In this document: positions 1-7,307 of the stretch, piece by piece
How the letters are laid out: each line of letters starts with the position of its first letter
Numbering within the stretch: the stretch's first letter is position 1
NCBI GenBank assembly: GCA_030633365.1
Contig: DAOVSY010000044.1
Span: 1-12,769 of the forward strand
DNA: 12,769 bases
Source of the DNA: Spirochaetaceae bacterium
GTDB taxonomy: Bacteria; Spirochaetota; Spirochaetia; B11-G9
Direction of reading: 5' to 3'
Notes under the pieces: generated by a model
Told to the model about the DNA's origin: nothing
What the model saw: only the letters and a program-made list of their open reading frames with translations
The model's database searches: none
Made by a program: the position numbers and the translations under genes

Positions 1-530
1 CGGACCAGACCCATTTCCACAAGACGCTCCATCTGTCTCCATGTTTTCATATAGTTTTCATGAATATATGCCCTGGAATCCGGACTCCTGGAATCTATGT
101 CACAACCAGGAGGATGATAATTAGGAAAGGGCCAGTGAACAAGATAAAGATCCAGATAATCCAGACCAAGATCCTTTAGGGTTTGTGCACAGGACAAAAG
201 AACATTCCCTTCGCCATGCTTATCATTCCACACCTTGGAAGTAATCCACATATCTTCCCTTTTTATTACTCCACTATCAAATACCTCTGTAAGAACTTCT
301 CCAATCTCAACTTCATTCCCATATACAGATGCACAATCCAGATGTCGATAACCTAAAGATAAAGCTTCACGGACAGAATCTGCCACTTCATCATGGGTGA
401 CAGAATCACTCCCGAAAGTTCCCAGGCCAAGGACTGGTATCCTTGCTCCGGTATACAATTCTTTAGACGGAACCTTTGATGGATCGACTCCATCAATTGC
501 CAGCTTAAAGGGTTTATTTTTAAGAGACAT
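1..530 (-). CDS. Aldo/keto reductase, N-terminal part (cut by the window edge)
   Basis: Probably an NAD(P)H-dependent cytosolic reductase of aldehydes or aldoses, of the AKR (beta/alpha)8-barrel family. The reading frame stays open to position 1, so 176 residues are visible and the C-terminal cofactor-binding half is missing. All four catalytic residues of the family can be seen: Asp65 and Tyr70 in HLDCASVYGNE, Lys99 in TSKVWND, and His132 in LVHWPFP. The GARIPVLGLGTFG segment at residues 28-40 is the usual first strand. About 27 residues precede it, longer than in most short bacterial AKRs. After the His motif, residues 135-160 look like the extended loop of AKR1A-type aldehyde/aldose reductases. 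Two ATG codons are adjacent (533-531 and 530-528). AGGAGG at 540-535 lies 1 base from the first and 4 from the second, so I chose the second. The ribosome site overlaps the stop codon of the upstream dehydrogenase, which implies coupled translation. The substrate is not determinable here. Confidence 0.9.
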   Translation of the reverse strand, partial: MSLKNKPFKLAIDGVDPSKVPSKELYTGARIPVLGLGTFGSDSVTHDEVADSVREALSLGYRHLDCASVYGNEVEIGEVLTEVFDSGVIKREDMWITSKVWNDKHGEGNVLLSCAQTLKDLGLDYLDLYLVHWPFPNYHPPGCDIDSRSPDSRAYIHENYMKTWRQMERLVEMGLV

Positions 531-538
531 CATTCCTC

Positions 539-1603
539 CTATTTCACTTCTTCATCAAAAACAACAGCTACTTTTCCACACTGACCGCTGGACATTAACG
601 CATAAGCTTTATCAGCCTGATCCAGTGTAAAACGATGAGTTACAAGATCTTCGGGATGGATACCCCAGCGAAGGATACGTTCTACCAATTCTTCCATTCT
701 CCAGATATTAGTTACCCAGCTTCCGTAGATGGTTTTCTGATCATGGATAATATCAGGGCTTGGCTGAAATTCTACTGTTCCACCCTCACCGATAAAGACA
801 ATCTTTCCCCATTTTCTGGCAGCCTGAATACAGGTTAACCTGGCCTTATCATTTGCGGAACATTCTACAGTCTTCTCACAACCCTGACCGCCAGTCAGAT
901 CCCTGATCTTCTCTACATTATCAGGACCTGCGATCATAACATGATCCACAAGTCCCAGTTTCTTTGCTATTTCAAGACGTTCAGGTATAACATCAATACC
1001 AATAGTCATACTTGCACCCATTGCTTTGGACATCATCAATGCTGCAAGGCCAACTGGCCCTAGTCCAGTTACCAGAACACGGTCATTTCCACTAATACCT
1101 ATTTTTTCCAAACCTTCATATACAGTACCAAAACCACATGCAACCTGAGCTCCGTCAGTATAAGTAAGTTCATCCGGAAGATATACAAGGTCTTTTTCTT
1201 CTGCAAGAATGTACTCAGCCATACCTCCGTCCCTTTGCCAGCCGTATGCCTTCCGGTATTCCTCACTGGTGCAGCTGATCATGTATCCACGACGACAATC
1301 GTTACAAACGCCACAACCGGAGATATGATAAACAATAACCCTGTCACCATTTTTAAAACGTCGGAGCCCCGGGCCCTCTGCTACAATCTGACCACAAGGT
1401 TCGTGACCTGCAATTACACCCTGATAACCTTCAGGACCTTTACCCAGATGTTCATGATATATGGCTCTAATGTCACTTCCACATATAGTGGAGGATTTGG
1501 TTTTAATAAGAACCTCTCCATGTCCTGGTGTGGGAATATCATATTCTTTAAATTCTACTGTACTGTTTCCTGGTAATACTGCACCTTTCATCTTTTTATC
1601 CAC
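539..1603 (-). CDS. Zinc-dependent medium-chain dehydrogenase (sorbitol/threonine dehydrogenase-like)
   Basis: A 354-residue cytosolic oxidoreductase that should interconvert a secondary alcohol or polyol and a ketone using NAD. Catalytic zinc ligands are visible as Cys41 (CGSD) and His67-Glu68 (GHE). The structural zinc site has four cysteines, C97, C100, C103 and C111. The Rossmann motif GLGPVGLA starts at residue 180. Asp204 at the end of the second strand (GIDV) favours NAD over NADP. Length is normal for the family. The start is GTG at 1603-1601, preceded by GAGGAG (1615-1610) at 6 bases. An internal ATG four codons later has no good ribosome site. It is the first gene of a minus-strand pair with the aldo/keto reductase, and it is divergent from the AraC regulator, which is the likely controller. 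Together with the kinase across the promoter, it could belong to a polyol-type sugar route. I cannot name the substrate; sorbitol-, xylitol- or inositol-like polyols are all possible. Confidence 0.9.
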   Translation of the reverse strand: MDKKMKGAVLPGNSTVEFKEYDIPTPGHGEVLIKTKSSTICGSDIRAIYHEHLGKGPEGYQGVIAGHEPCGQIVAEGPGLRRFKNGDRVIVYHISGCGVCNDCRRGYMISCTSEEYRKAYGWQRDGGMAEYILAEEKDLVYLPDELTYTDGAQVACGFGTVYEGLEKIGISGNDRVLVTGLGPVGLAALMMSKAMGASMTIGIDVIPERLEIAKKLGLVDHVMIAGPDNVEKIRDLTGGQGCEKTVECSANDKARLTCIQAARKWGKIVFIGEGGTVEFQPSPDIIHDQKTIYGSWVTNIWRMEELVERILRWGIHPEDLVTHRFTLDQADKAYALMSSGQCGKVAVVFDEEVK

Positions 1604-1609
1604 AACAAA

Positions 1610-1615
1610 CTCCTC
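1610..1615 (-). promoter_or_regulatory. Ribosome binding site of the dehydrogenase (supports the GTG start)
   Basis: GAGGAG on the minus strand ends six bases before the GTG at 1603-1601. The next in-frame ATG (1591-1589) lacks such a site, so this sequence decides in favour of the GTG start. Confidence 0.75.
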
Positions 1616-1664
1616 ATTAGTTTTTTCTTCTTTATTTCAGACAATTATTGATGTCTCTATAATC

Positions 1665-1679
1665 TACAGCTTACAGCTG
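1665..1679. repeat. Tandem TACAGCT repeat with inverted CAGCT arms, candidate operator
   Basis: TACAGCT occurs twice in direct tandem (1665-1671 and 1672-1678). The same bases form a perfect inverted repeat, CAGCT-TAC-AGCTG, at 1667-1679. It sits in the middle of the divergent promoter region, where an AraC-family protein would be expected to bind. Direct repeats are the usual AraC-type target. Binding is inferred from position only. Confidence 0.4.
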
Positions 1680-1784
1680 AATGCTAAAATTCTCACATCT
1701 TTCTATAATTGTTATGCCATTATAATACTGTACATCTCTAAACTGAATGGCTATAATTGATAATAACATACCAATTATTGACCT

Positions 1785-1788
1785 GGAG
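1785..1788 (+). promoter_or_regulatory. Ribosome binding site that decides the AraC start
   Basis: GGAG at 1785-1788 stands six bases before the ATG at 1795. The upstream in-frame ATG at 1747 has no purine-rich site before it and would leave almost no leader after the TATAAT at 1721-1726. Confidence 0.6.
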
Positions 1789-1794
1789 ACAATA

Positions 1795-2694
1795 ATGATA
1801 TCAGAGGATAAGAGAAACAGTATTGTTAAGGAACCTGACTATTTTTCAAAACAAATTCATAAGGCAAAACGATTTTACCGAATTTCAGGTAAGCAGAAGC
1901 CCATATCAGGATTAAATTTCCAGGTTATTGCCGGAGGCAGAGAAACATGCTCTCCCGGATACATGGTCTCCCGCAAAACATTTCCTTATCATACAGTCGA
2001 ATTTATTACCCGTGGTCATGGCAGACTAATTCTGAAAGGAGTTACATGGGAGCTCAACCCAGGTACAATTTTCTCATATGGCCCAGGAATTCCACACGAA
2101 ATTTTTAATGAAACGAACGAAACTCTTGAAAAATATTTTGTAAATATTATTGGAGAAAAAGCCGCATATCTTCTTGAAGGAGAATTATCTCTAACAGGAA
2201 AGGTATTACACAGTTCAACACCCCACTCTTTACTGGCAACCTTCGAGGAACTAATACAGTATGGCTTAGATCATTCTCCATGGAGCGACAGGATATGCTC
2301 CAGTCTTGTAGAAGTTCTTATTTATAAAATTGCCAGATCAGCTTTAACACATGGAGAACCTGGAACTACAGCCTTTACTACATTCCTCAGATGCAAAAAC
2401 TTTATTGGAACCCATTACATTGAGTTTAGAACATTGGAATCTATTGCTGATGCATGCAGTATTTCCCCCTCTTACCTGTGCCGACTTTTCCAGAAATTTG
2501 ATCATCAGTCTCCTTACCAGTATTTAATACGTCTACAAATGAATCATGCAGCTGATTATATACTGGAAAAACAGTTACAGGTTCAGGAAGTTGCTATAAA
2601 TATGGGTTTTGAAGATCCACAGCATTTTTCCAGAACCTTTAAAAAAGTTATAGGTGTTTCGCCAGTAGAGTTGATACGACAGACTATAAAGTAA
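1795..2694 (+). CDS. AraC-family transcriptional regulator with N-terminal cupin sensor
   Basis: DNA-binding regulator of 299 residues, probably controlling the divergent dehydrogenase/reductase pair, itself and the kinase/carrier genes downstream. The N-terminal half (about residues 35-130) has the cupin-type arm and barrel of sugar-sensing AraC proteins, including HTVEFITRGHGRLIL and a GPGIPHEIFNE segment. The C-terminal hundred residues carry both helix-turn-helix motifs: LESIADACSISPSYLCRLFQ, and VQEVAINMGFEDPQHFSRTFKK followed by the usual GVSPVELIRQ ending. The start at 1795 was preferred over the in-frame ATG at 1747, which would add 16 residues, because only 1795 has a ribosome site. 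The sensed ligand is unknown; a sugar or polyol is likely for this subfamily. There is no terminator hairpin after the stop, so read-through into the kinase gene is possible. Confidence 0.88.
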   Translation: MISEDKRNSIVKEPDYFSKQIHKAKRFYRISGKQKPISGLNFQVIAGGRETCSPGYMVSRKTFPYHTVEFITRGHGRLILKGVTWELNPGTIFSYGPGIPHEIFNETNETLEKYFVNIIGEKAAYLLEGELSLTGKVLHSSTPHSLLATFEELIQYGLDHSPWSDRICSSLVEVLIYKIARSALTHGEPGTTAFTTFLRCKNFIGTHYIEFRTLESIADACSISPSYLCRLFQKFDHQSPYQYLIRLQMNHAADYILEKQLQVQEVAINMGFEDPQHFSRTFKKVIGVSPVELIRQTIK

Positions 2695-2799
2695 ATTGAA
2701 TGTGGTTTTGATAATATATTCAAATAGAATAGGAAAATAATATAAGATTATTATAACAATACAATTTATAATTAGCTATAAATAAGAGGAAGGTTACCA
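2695..2799 (+). promoter_or_regulatory. AT-rich spacer and leader before the sugar kinase
   Basis: This 105-base gap is almost all A and T. It holds several TATAAT-like hexamers (for example 2767-2772) but none paired with a convincing -35 element. An AT-only inverted repeat, AATAAT-ATAAG-ATTATT, lies at 2736-2752, and a TTGAAT/ATTCAA pair at 2696-2701 and 2718-2723. Neither looks like a terminator. GAGGAAGG at 2786-2793 is the kinase ribosome site, six bases before its ATG. Whether it contains its own promoter is undecided. Confidence 0.35.
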
Positions 2800-3738
2800 A
2801 TGATTATAAGTCTGGGCGAAGCACTCATAGATTTTATAAGTCAGAAAGATCTGACATTTGAAGGATTCCCAGGCGGCTCACCTATGAACACTTCAGTTGC
2901 TATTTCGCGCTTAGGTGTTCCATGTCAATTTTTAGGCAGAATCAGTACCGATATGTTTGGAAACCGATTGATTGATCATTTAAAGAAAAATTCTGTAGGA
3001 ACAGATATGGTTCTTAGAACAGATGACAGTACAACTCTTTCCTTTGTTCAAAAGCAAGCGGACGGTCAGGCGCAATACGGTTTCTTTGCAAATGGTACAG
3101 CAGATAGAAATTTGCCAAAAGAGGAATTAAATAAAATCAATCTACCCACTGAGACCAGGATCATCCATTTTGGATCTATTTCCCTGTCCATGGAACCCTG
3201 CGGATCTACAATAAGTGAATTTCTGCTTAATACTCCTAAAAACCTTTTATTATCATTTGACCCAAATATCAGGCCATCACTTGTTCCGAATAGAGATAAA
3301 TATATGGAACGTTTTAAAAAGCTTTGTAAAATATCCTCTATTCTCAAGCTGAGTGATGAAGACCTCCTTTGGCTTTATCCTGAACTTGAAACTGATACAG
3401 CTATTGATATTCTTCTTGAACTTGGAGTTTCACTTATTGCACTTACAACAGGGAAAACAGGAGCTTCGCTTATAAATAAAAACAACAGAGTAATTTCTCC
3501 TTTATTTGATCTTCCTGTTGCAGATACTATTGGAGCAGGAGATACTTTTCACGGTGCAATGCTTTCTTATCTTTATAAGCAGAACTGGATGGATAGAAAT
3601 ACACTTAATAATCTGACTAAAGACCAACTAAACACTATTGGTAATTATGCAAATAAAGCAGCTGGGATTAATTGTTCCCGTTCCGGGGCAAATCCACCAA
3701 CAGAAATGGAAATGGATAAAAATTGGGGAGTTAAATAA
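2800..3738 (+). CDS. PfkB-family sugar kinase, fructokinase-like
   Basis: ATP-dependent cytosolic kinase of 312 residues (ribokinase/PfkB fold), expected to phosphorylate a ketose or related sugar. The N-terminal family signature is at residues 25-39 (GGSPMNTSVAISRLG). The C-terminal one, DTIGAGDTFHGA, starts at residue 242, with Asp248 as the catalytic base. The opening SLGEALIDF and the FDPNIRPSL segment resemble fructokinases. 2-Keto-3-deoxygluconate kinases and other ketose kinases share much of this, so the substrate is not certain. The start is supported by GAGGAAGG six bases upstream. The stop codon overlaps the next start (TAATG), so it is translationally coupled to the membrane carrier. 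Placed next to a polyol-type dehydrogenase and an aldo/keto reductase, it may phosphorylate the ketose they make. Confidence 0.88.
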   Translation: MIISLGEALIDFISQKDLTFEGFPGGSPMNTSVAISRLGVPCQFLGRISTDMFGNRLIDHLKKNSVGTDMVLRTDDSTTLSFVQKQADGQAQYGFFANGTADRNLPKEELNKINLPTETRIIHFGSISLSMEPCGSTISEFLLNTPKNLLLSFDPNIRPSLVPNRDKYMERFKKLCKISSILKLSDEDLLWLYPELETDTAIDILLELGVSLIALTTGKTGASLINKNNRVISPLFDLPVADTIGAGDTFHGAMLSYLYKQNWMDRNTLNNLTKDQLNTIGNYANKAAGINCSRSGANPPTEMEMDKNWGVK

Positions 3739-4679
3739 TGGAAGTATCACTTGTAATATCTAAACTAATGCCTGTAATTCTAATTATTGCACTTGGTTGG
3801 TTACTTAAGAAATTTAAGTTCATTACAGACGAAGGTAATAATTTTTTAAAAAAACTAATAGTTAATGTAGGCCTTCCTGCAGTACTTTTTGTTTCTTTTC
3901 TGAATATGACTATGACAATGTCACTGGTATTTTTAATTCCTGGTATTTTTATACTCAATGGCCTTCTTCTTTTATTTGGTAAGTTTGCAGGAACTTTTGT
4001 AGGCGGTAAATATTCTCCATTTTTATTTACTGGTTTTGAATACGGTATGTTTGCCATTGCTGTTTTTACAGCAGCTTATGGAACAGCATCAACATCTTAC
4101 ATTGCGATTATAGATTTGGGTCATGAACTGTTTATATGGTTTGTTTTTGTTACTGTACTCCTCTCTGTCTCTGGTAAGAAACAAACTGTAAAAGGTACTT
4201 TAACTTCTTTTATAAAATCACCAATTATCCTTGCTATTACATTTGGTATAATAGGAAATGTATTTGGTTTAGGCGAATTTATAAATTCAAATCCAATTTC
4301 CAAAGGGCTGTTAACAACGGTTGAGATGTTAATGTCTCTGACTGCTCCGCTCATTTTACTTTCAATTGGTGCAGGGTTATCATTATCAAAATCTGGACTA
4401 AGTTTTGCTGCAAAGGTTACTGCAATCAGAATGCCAATAGTACTGGTATTAAGCTATATAATTGGAAAGCTGATACTTAGAAACTTATTGGGTTTGCCCT
4501 TTGCCTATGAAGCTGCTCTGTTTACACTTTTCATCGCTCCTCCACCATTTATAATACCGCTTTTTATGCCTGAAGATGATGCCCTGGAGAGAGGTGTAAT
4601 AAATACAACACTTACTTTTTATACAATTGTGTCTTTGGTTTTATTTGTGATCTATTTTTCTTTAAATCCGGTGTTGTAG
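3738..4679 (+). CDS. AEC-family membrane carrier (auxin efflux carrier-type permease)
   Basis: Integral membrane transporter of 313 residues, almost entirely hydrophobic, with about ten predicted membrane segments in two similar halves separated by a hydrophilic stretch near residue 145-155 (SGKKQTVKGTL). Features of the AEC family (bacterial auxin efflux carrier/malonate transporter type) are the first helix followed by a KKFKFI loop, KKLIVNVGLPAVLFVS at about residues 38-53, and APPPFIIPLFMPEDDA in the second half. Characterised bacterial members move organic acids, but most have no known substrate. GGGGAG at 3725-3730 gives a ribosome site seven bases before the ATG, inside the end of the kinase gene. 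It is the last gene of the plus-strand group. An AEC carrier directly coupled to a PfkB kinase suggests uptake of the kinase substrate or export of an acidic end product. Neither is shown. Confidence 0.85.
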   Translation: MEVSLVISKLMPVILIIALGWLLKKFKFITDEGNNFLKKLIVNVGLPAVLFVSFLNMTMTMSLVFLIPGIFILNGLLLLFGKFAGTFVGGKYSPFLFTGFEYGMFAIAVFTAAYGTASTSYIAIIDLGHELFIWFVFVTVLLSVSGKKQTVKGTLTSFIKSPIILAITFGIIGNVFGLGEFINSNPISKGLLTTVEMLMSLTAPLILLSIGAGLSLSKSGLSFAAKVTAIRMPIVLVLSYIIGKLILRNLLGLPFAYEAALFTLFIAPPPFIIPLFMPEDDALERGVINTTLTFYTIVSLVLFVIYFSLNPVL

Positions 4680-4710
4680 AAGTTTAGAATCAATCAGAAA
4701 CTCTCCAGGC
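4680..4710. other. Convergent gap between two transcription units
   Basis: Only 31 bases separate the carrier stop codon from the rhamnosidase stop codon on the opposite strand. No GC-rich hairpin followed by a T-run is visible on either strand. The short CTCAT-AA-ATGAG palindrome at 4709-4720 is too small to be a standard intrinsic terminator. Confidence 0.5.
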
Positions 4711-7302
4711 TCATAAATGAGAAATAAAGTTATATTCACCACTACCAACCATCTTACTTTCCATATTCGGTATTCGTAATTCTGCTGTTGTGTTTGCAGG
4801 TATTTCAACATCAATATAAAATTGATTATCTTTAACCTGCCATTTCACAGATATAAAACCATACACACTTTTAAAACTACAGTTAACATGTGTAAGATTT
4901 GCAACTATATGGGGTTTTATAATTATCTTTTTATAAGCTGGATAGTTTTCATCAAAATCTATTCCTGCCACATGCTTGTATAGCCACTCTCCCATAGCAC
5001 CATAGGCATAATGATTAAAAGAGTTCATATCTTTGTCTGCAAAACCGTTGTCATGGGTCCATCCATCCCATCGTTCCCAGATTGTAGTGGCTCCTTTGGT
5101 TACGGCATACAACCATGAAGGCCACTTTTCCTGAAGCAGAAGTTTACCGGCAATGTCATCACATGAATATTTAGAAAGAACATGCATAATGTAAGGAGTT
5201 CCAAGAAAACCTGTTGCAATCTGTATTCCATGAGATTTAATATTTTCTACCAATTTTTCTATAGCTATATCTGCATGAGGCCTGGATAGTAGATCGAAAT
5301 ATAGTGCCAGTACATAAGCCGTTTGTGTCTCTCCTATAACATTACCATCTTTACTTACATATTGATTATTAAAAACCTCTTTAATTTTTTTATGGAGAGT
5401 ATTATATTTTTCAACGTCTGTCTGATTGTTCAAAACAACGGCAATTTTTGCTAGAATTTTTGTACTGTATGCAAAATAGGCAGTTCCAATTAAATCTCCA
5501 GGGGTTTTATCCTGTTCCTGATTCAACCAGTCTTTGAACCCCTGGAAACCCTTTGAGGGATGTTCACAAATTAACCCAACACTATTTGTTTCCAGAGTAT
5601 CGATATATCTTTTAAATGATTCATAATGGTTTTCAAGAATCCGTTTATCTCCATAAGATTGGTAAATTGTCCATGGACAAATAATTCCTGCATCTGACCA
5701 ACCTGCATGACCGTCTTTTTCCAATACTGAATGAAGAGGTATAAAGGGAGCAATTGGAGAAAAATATCCCGGATTTTTATTTTCACAATCAGCAATATCT
5801 ATCTGCCATTTGTTAAAAAAGGATGCAACATCCATATTAAAGGCTGCAGTTCCTGCAAAAACCTGGGCATCTCCCATCCATCCAAGTCTTTCGTCCCGCT
5901 GAGGACAGTCTGTGGGTACAGATAAAAAATTCCCTCTTTGCCCCCATTGAATATTATGCTGCAATTTATTTATAAGCTTATTGGAACATTCAAAACTACC
6001 GGTCATTTTCATATTTGAATGTAATACAATGCCGGTCAACATATCTGCTTCAGGGTTTTTGGTCAGGCCGCTTACCAAAGCATATCTAAAACCATGAAAG
6101 GTAAAGTGGGATTCATATATTTCACCATTTTCATCACCCTTAAGGGTATAATAATCTGTAGCTTTTGCCGTACGAAGGTTATCAAAATAGGGTTCACCTT
6201 TTTCATCCAGAACCTCTGCAAACCGTAAAATTATTGTCTTCCCCCATTTCCCTGATATCTTTAATCGTACACGTCCCAGCATATTCTGACCAAAATCAAA
6301 TATCCATTGAGTATTTCCCAGCCAATCATCGGAAGCTTTGAAAACTGAAACAGGGGTTATTTTCTGCATAGCTGAAACAGGAACATAGGGCAGAGCTTTT
6401 AGAAAAATATTTTTTTTATTCTGAACAGACACTCTGCTCCAGTAATCAGACTTAAAATCTATATTATTCCAACCATCAAATTCCAGACGCGCATCATAAG
6501 ATTCTCCCATAATAAAATCTGATTCTATAATTGGACCATAGCTATGTTTCCAGTTTTCATCAGTAATTATTGTTTGAGAACTGCCATCATTAAAATCAAT
6601 ATGTATTTGAGCTAATAATTCCGGTTTTAAACCATAATGCTGTCTTTTACCCCAGGCTATATGACCGCAATACCAGCCATCACCTAAAATTACCCCAATA
6701 GTATTATCACCTCTGTTCAAAGTAGATGTAACATCAAATACCTGGTAATTGACCCTTCTGGAATAATCCGTCCAACCGGGAGAAAACACATCACTGCCAA
6801 TTCTTTCACCATTTATATAGGGTTCATAAATTCCCAGAGCTGTAATAAATAATTTCCCCTGTTTTATCTCTTTTTTTAAGGTAAAATCATTTTTTAAGTA
6901 AGGAACCGGAACCTGCGAGTGTTTACTGCCGGTAAGAGAACCACTTATCCATTTTGCTTTCCAGTCAGATCTACTCAGGAATGCTGTTTCAAAAAAAGAT
7001 ATTTCACTCCAATCACTTTCTTTATTATTTTCATCCCAGACCTTAACCCTCCAGTAAATTTTCTGCATTGATAAAAGTTCTTTTCCATCATATTTAATAA
7101 AAATCGAGTTATCCGTTTTTATTTTTCCACTATCCCAATAATCAACCTTTATAAAGTTAGAAGAACTGGAACATTGGATTCTAAAGGCAGTCTGAGAGAG
7201 ATTCTCTCCGGCTCCTTTCAATTGCCAGGAAAATACAGGATTATTTATATCAATATTTATGGGAGTTATACTGGATTCACAGTGTAAACTATAGATTTCC
7301 AA
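4711..7302 (-). CDS. Alpha-L-rhamnosidase, glycoside hydrolase family 78
   Basis: Inverting hydrolase of 863 residues that removes terminal alpha-L-rhamnose from oligosaccharides or plant glycosides. There is no signal peptide, so it should act in the cytoplasm on imported substrate. Domains in order are an N-terminal beta-sandwich (about 1-110, then DWKAKWI), the rhamnosidase N domain (about 130-300, with YINGERIGSDVFSPGWTDY and GDGWYCGHIAW), a second beta-domain (FDFGQNMLGRVRL, about 310-420), the six-hairpin (alpha/alpha)6 barrel (about 430-770) and a C-terminal beta-domain. The active-site motif TDCPQRDERLGWMGDA holds Asp465, Glu471 (probable general acid) and Asp478. TTIWERWDGW holds Glu743 (probable general base). 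The start is TTG at 7302-7300, five bases after the stop of the upstream gene. A stop in the same frame lies just upstream and no ATG occurs in the first domain, so the TTG is nearly forced, yet there is no clear ribosome site. It is the last gene of the transporter operon. Confidence 0.93.
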   Translation of the reverse strand: MEIYSLHCESSITPINIDINNPVFSWQLKGAGENLSQTAFRIQCSSSSNFIKVDYWDSGKIKTDNSIFIKYDGKELLSMQKIYWRVKVWDENNKESDWSEISFFETAFLSRSDWKAKWISGSLTGSKHSQVPVPYLKNDFTLKKEIKQGKLFITALGIYEPYINGERIGSDVFSPGWTDYSRRVNYQVFDVTSTLNRGDNTIGVILGDGWYCGHIAWGKRQHYGLKPELLAQIHIDFNDGSSQTIITDENWKHSYGPIIESDFIMGESYDARLEFDGWNNIDFKSDYWSRVSVQNKKNIFLKALPYVPVSAMQKITPVSVFKASDDWLGNTQWIFDFGQNMLGRVRLKISGKWGKTIILRFAEVLDEKGEPYFDNLRTAKATDYYTLKGDENGEIYESHFTFHGFRYALVSGLTKNPEADMLTGIVLHSNMKMTGSFECSNKLINKLQHNIQWGQRGNFLSVPTDCPQRDERLGWMGDAQVFAGTAAFNMDVASFFNKWQIDIADCENKNPGYFSPIAPFIPLHSVLEKDGHAGWSDAGIICPWTIYQSYGDKRILENHYESFKRYIDTLETNSVGLICEHPSKGFQGFKDWLNQEQDKTPGDLIGTAYFAYSTKILAKIAVVLNNQTDVEKYNTLHKKIKEVFNNQYVSKDGNVIGETQTAYVLALYFDLLSRPHADIAIEKLVENIKSHGIQIATGFLGTPYIMHVLSKYSCDDIAGKLLLQEKWPSWLYAVTKGATTIWERWDGWTHDNGFADKDMNSFNHYAYGAMGEWLYKHVAGIDFDENYPAYKKIIIKPHIVANLTHVNCSFKSVYGFISVKWQVKDNQFYIDVEIPANTTAELRIPNMESKMVGSGEYNFISHL

Positions 7303-7307
7303 TAGTT

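Larger units (their letters stand above)
1604..1794. promoter_or_regulatory. Divergent promoter/operator region between the dehydrogenase and the AraC regulator
   Basis: Non-coding, AT-rich stretch that must drive transcription in both directions. ATTATAAT at 1719-1726 is a palindrome containing a consensus TATAAT -10 element on each strand (plus 1721-1726, minus 1724-1719). No good -35 hexamer is found at 16-18 bases on either side, as expected for promoters that need an activator such as an AraC protein. CTATAAT occurs three times in the same orientation, at 1657-1663, 1703-1709 and 1751-1757, about 46 and 48 bases apart. A tandem TACAGCT repeat lies at 1665-1678. With a plus-strand start near 1733, the araC leader would be about 60 bases long. 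Which element is used is inference. Confidence 0.5.

Noticed and set aside
1235..1760. Plus-strand open frames across the dehydrogenase gene
   Set aside because: They lie opposite a clearly recognisable dehydrogenase, have no ribosome site and no family resemblance.
2696..2752. Inverted repeats after the AraC gene as a terminator or riboswitch
   Set aside because: The arms are short and nearly all A/T with no T-run, and no riboswitch-like conserved structure is seen.
3066..4354. Minus-strand open frames opposite the kinase and AEC carrier genes
   Set aside because: These are antisense shadows of well-supported genes, without start signals or recognisable domains.
4709..4720. CTCAT-AA-ATGAG palindrome as a terminator
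   Set aside because: The stem is too short, the loop too tight, and no T-run follows on either strand.
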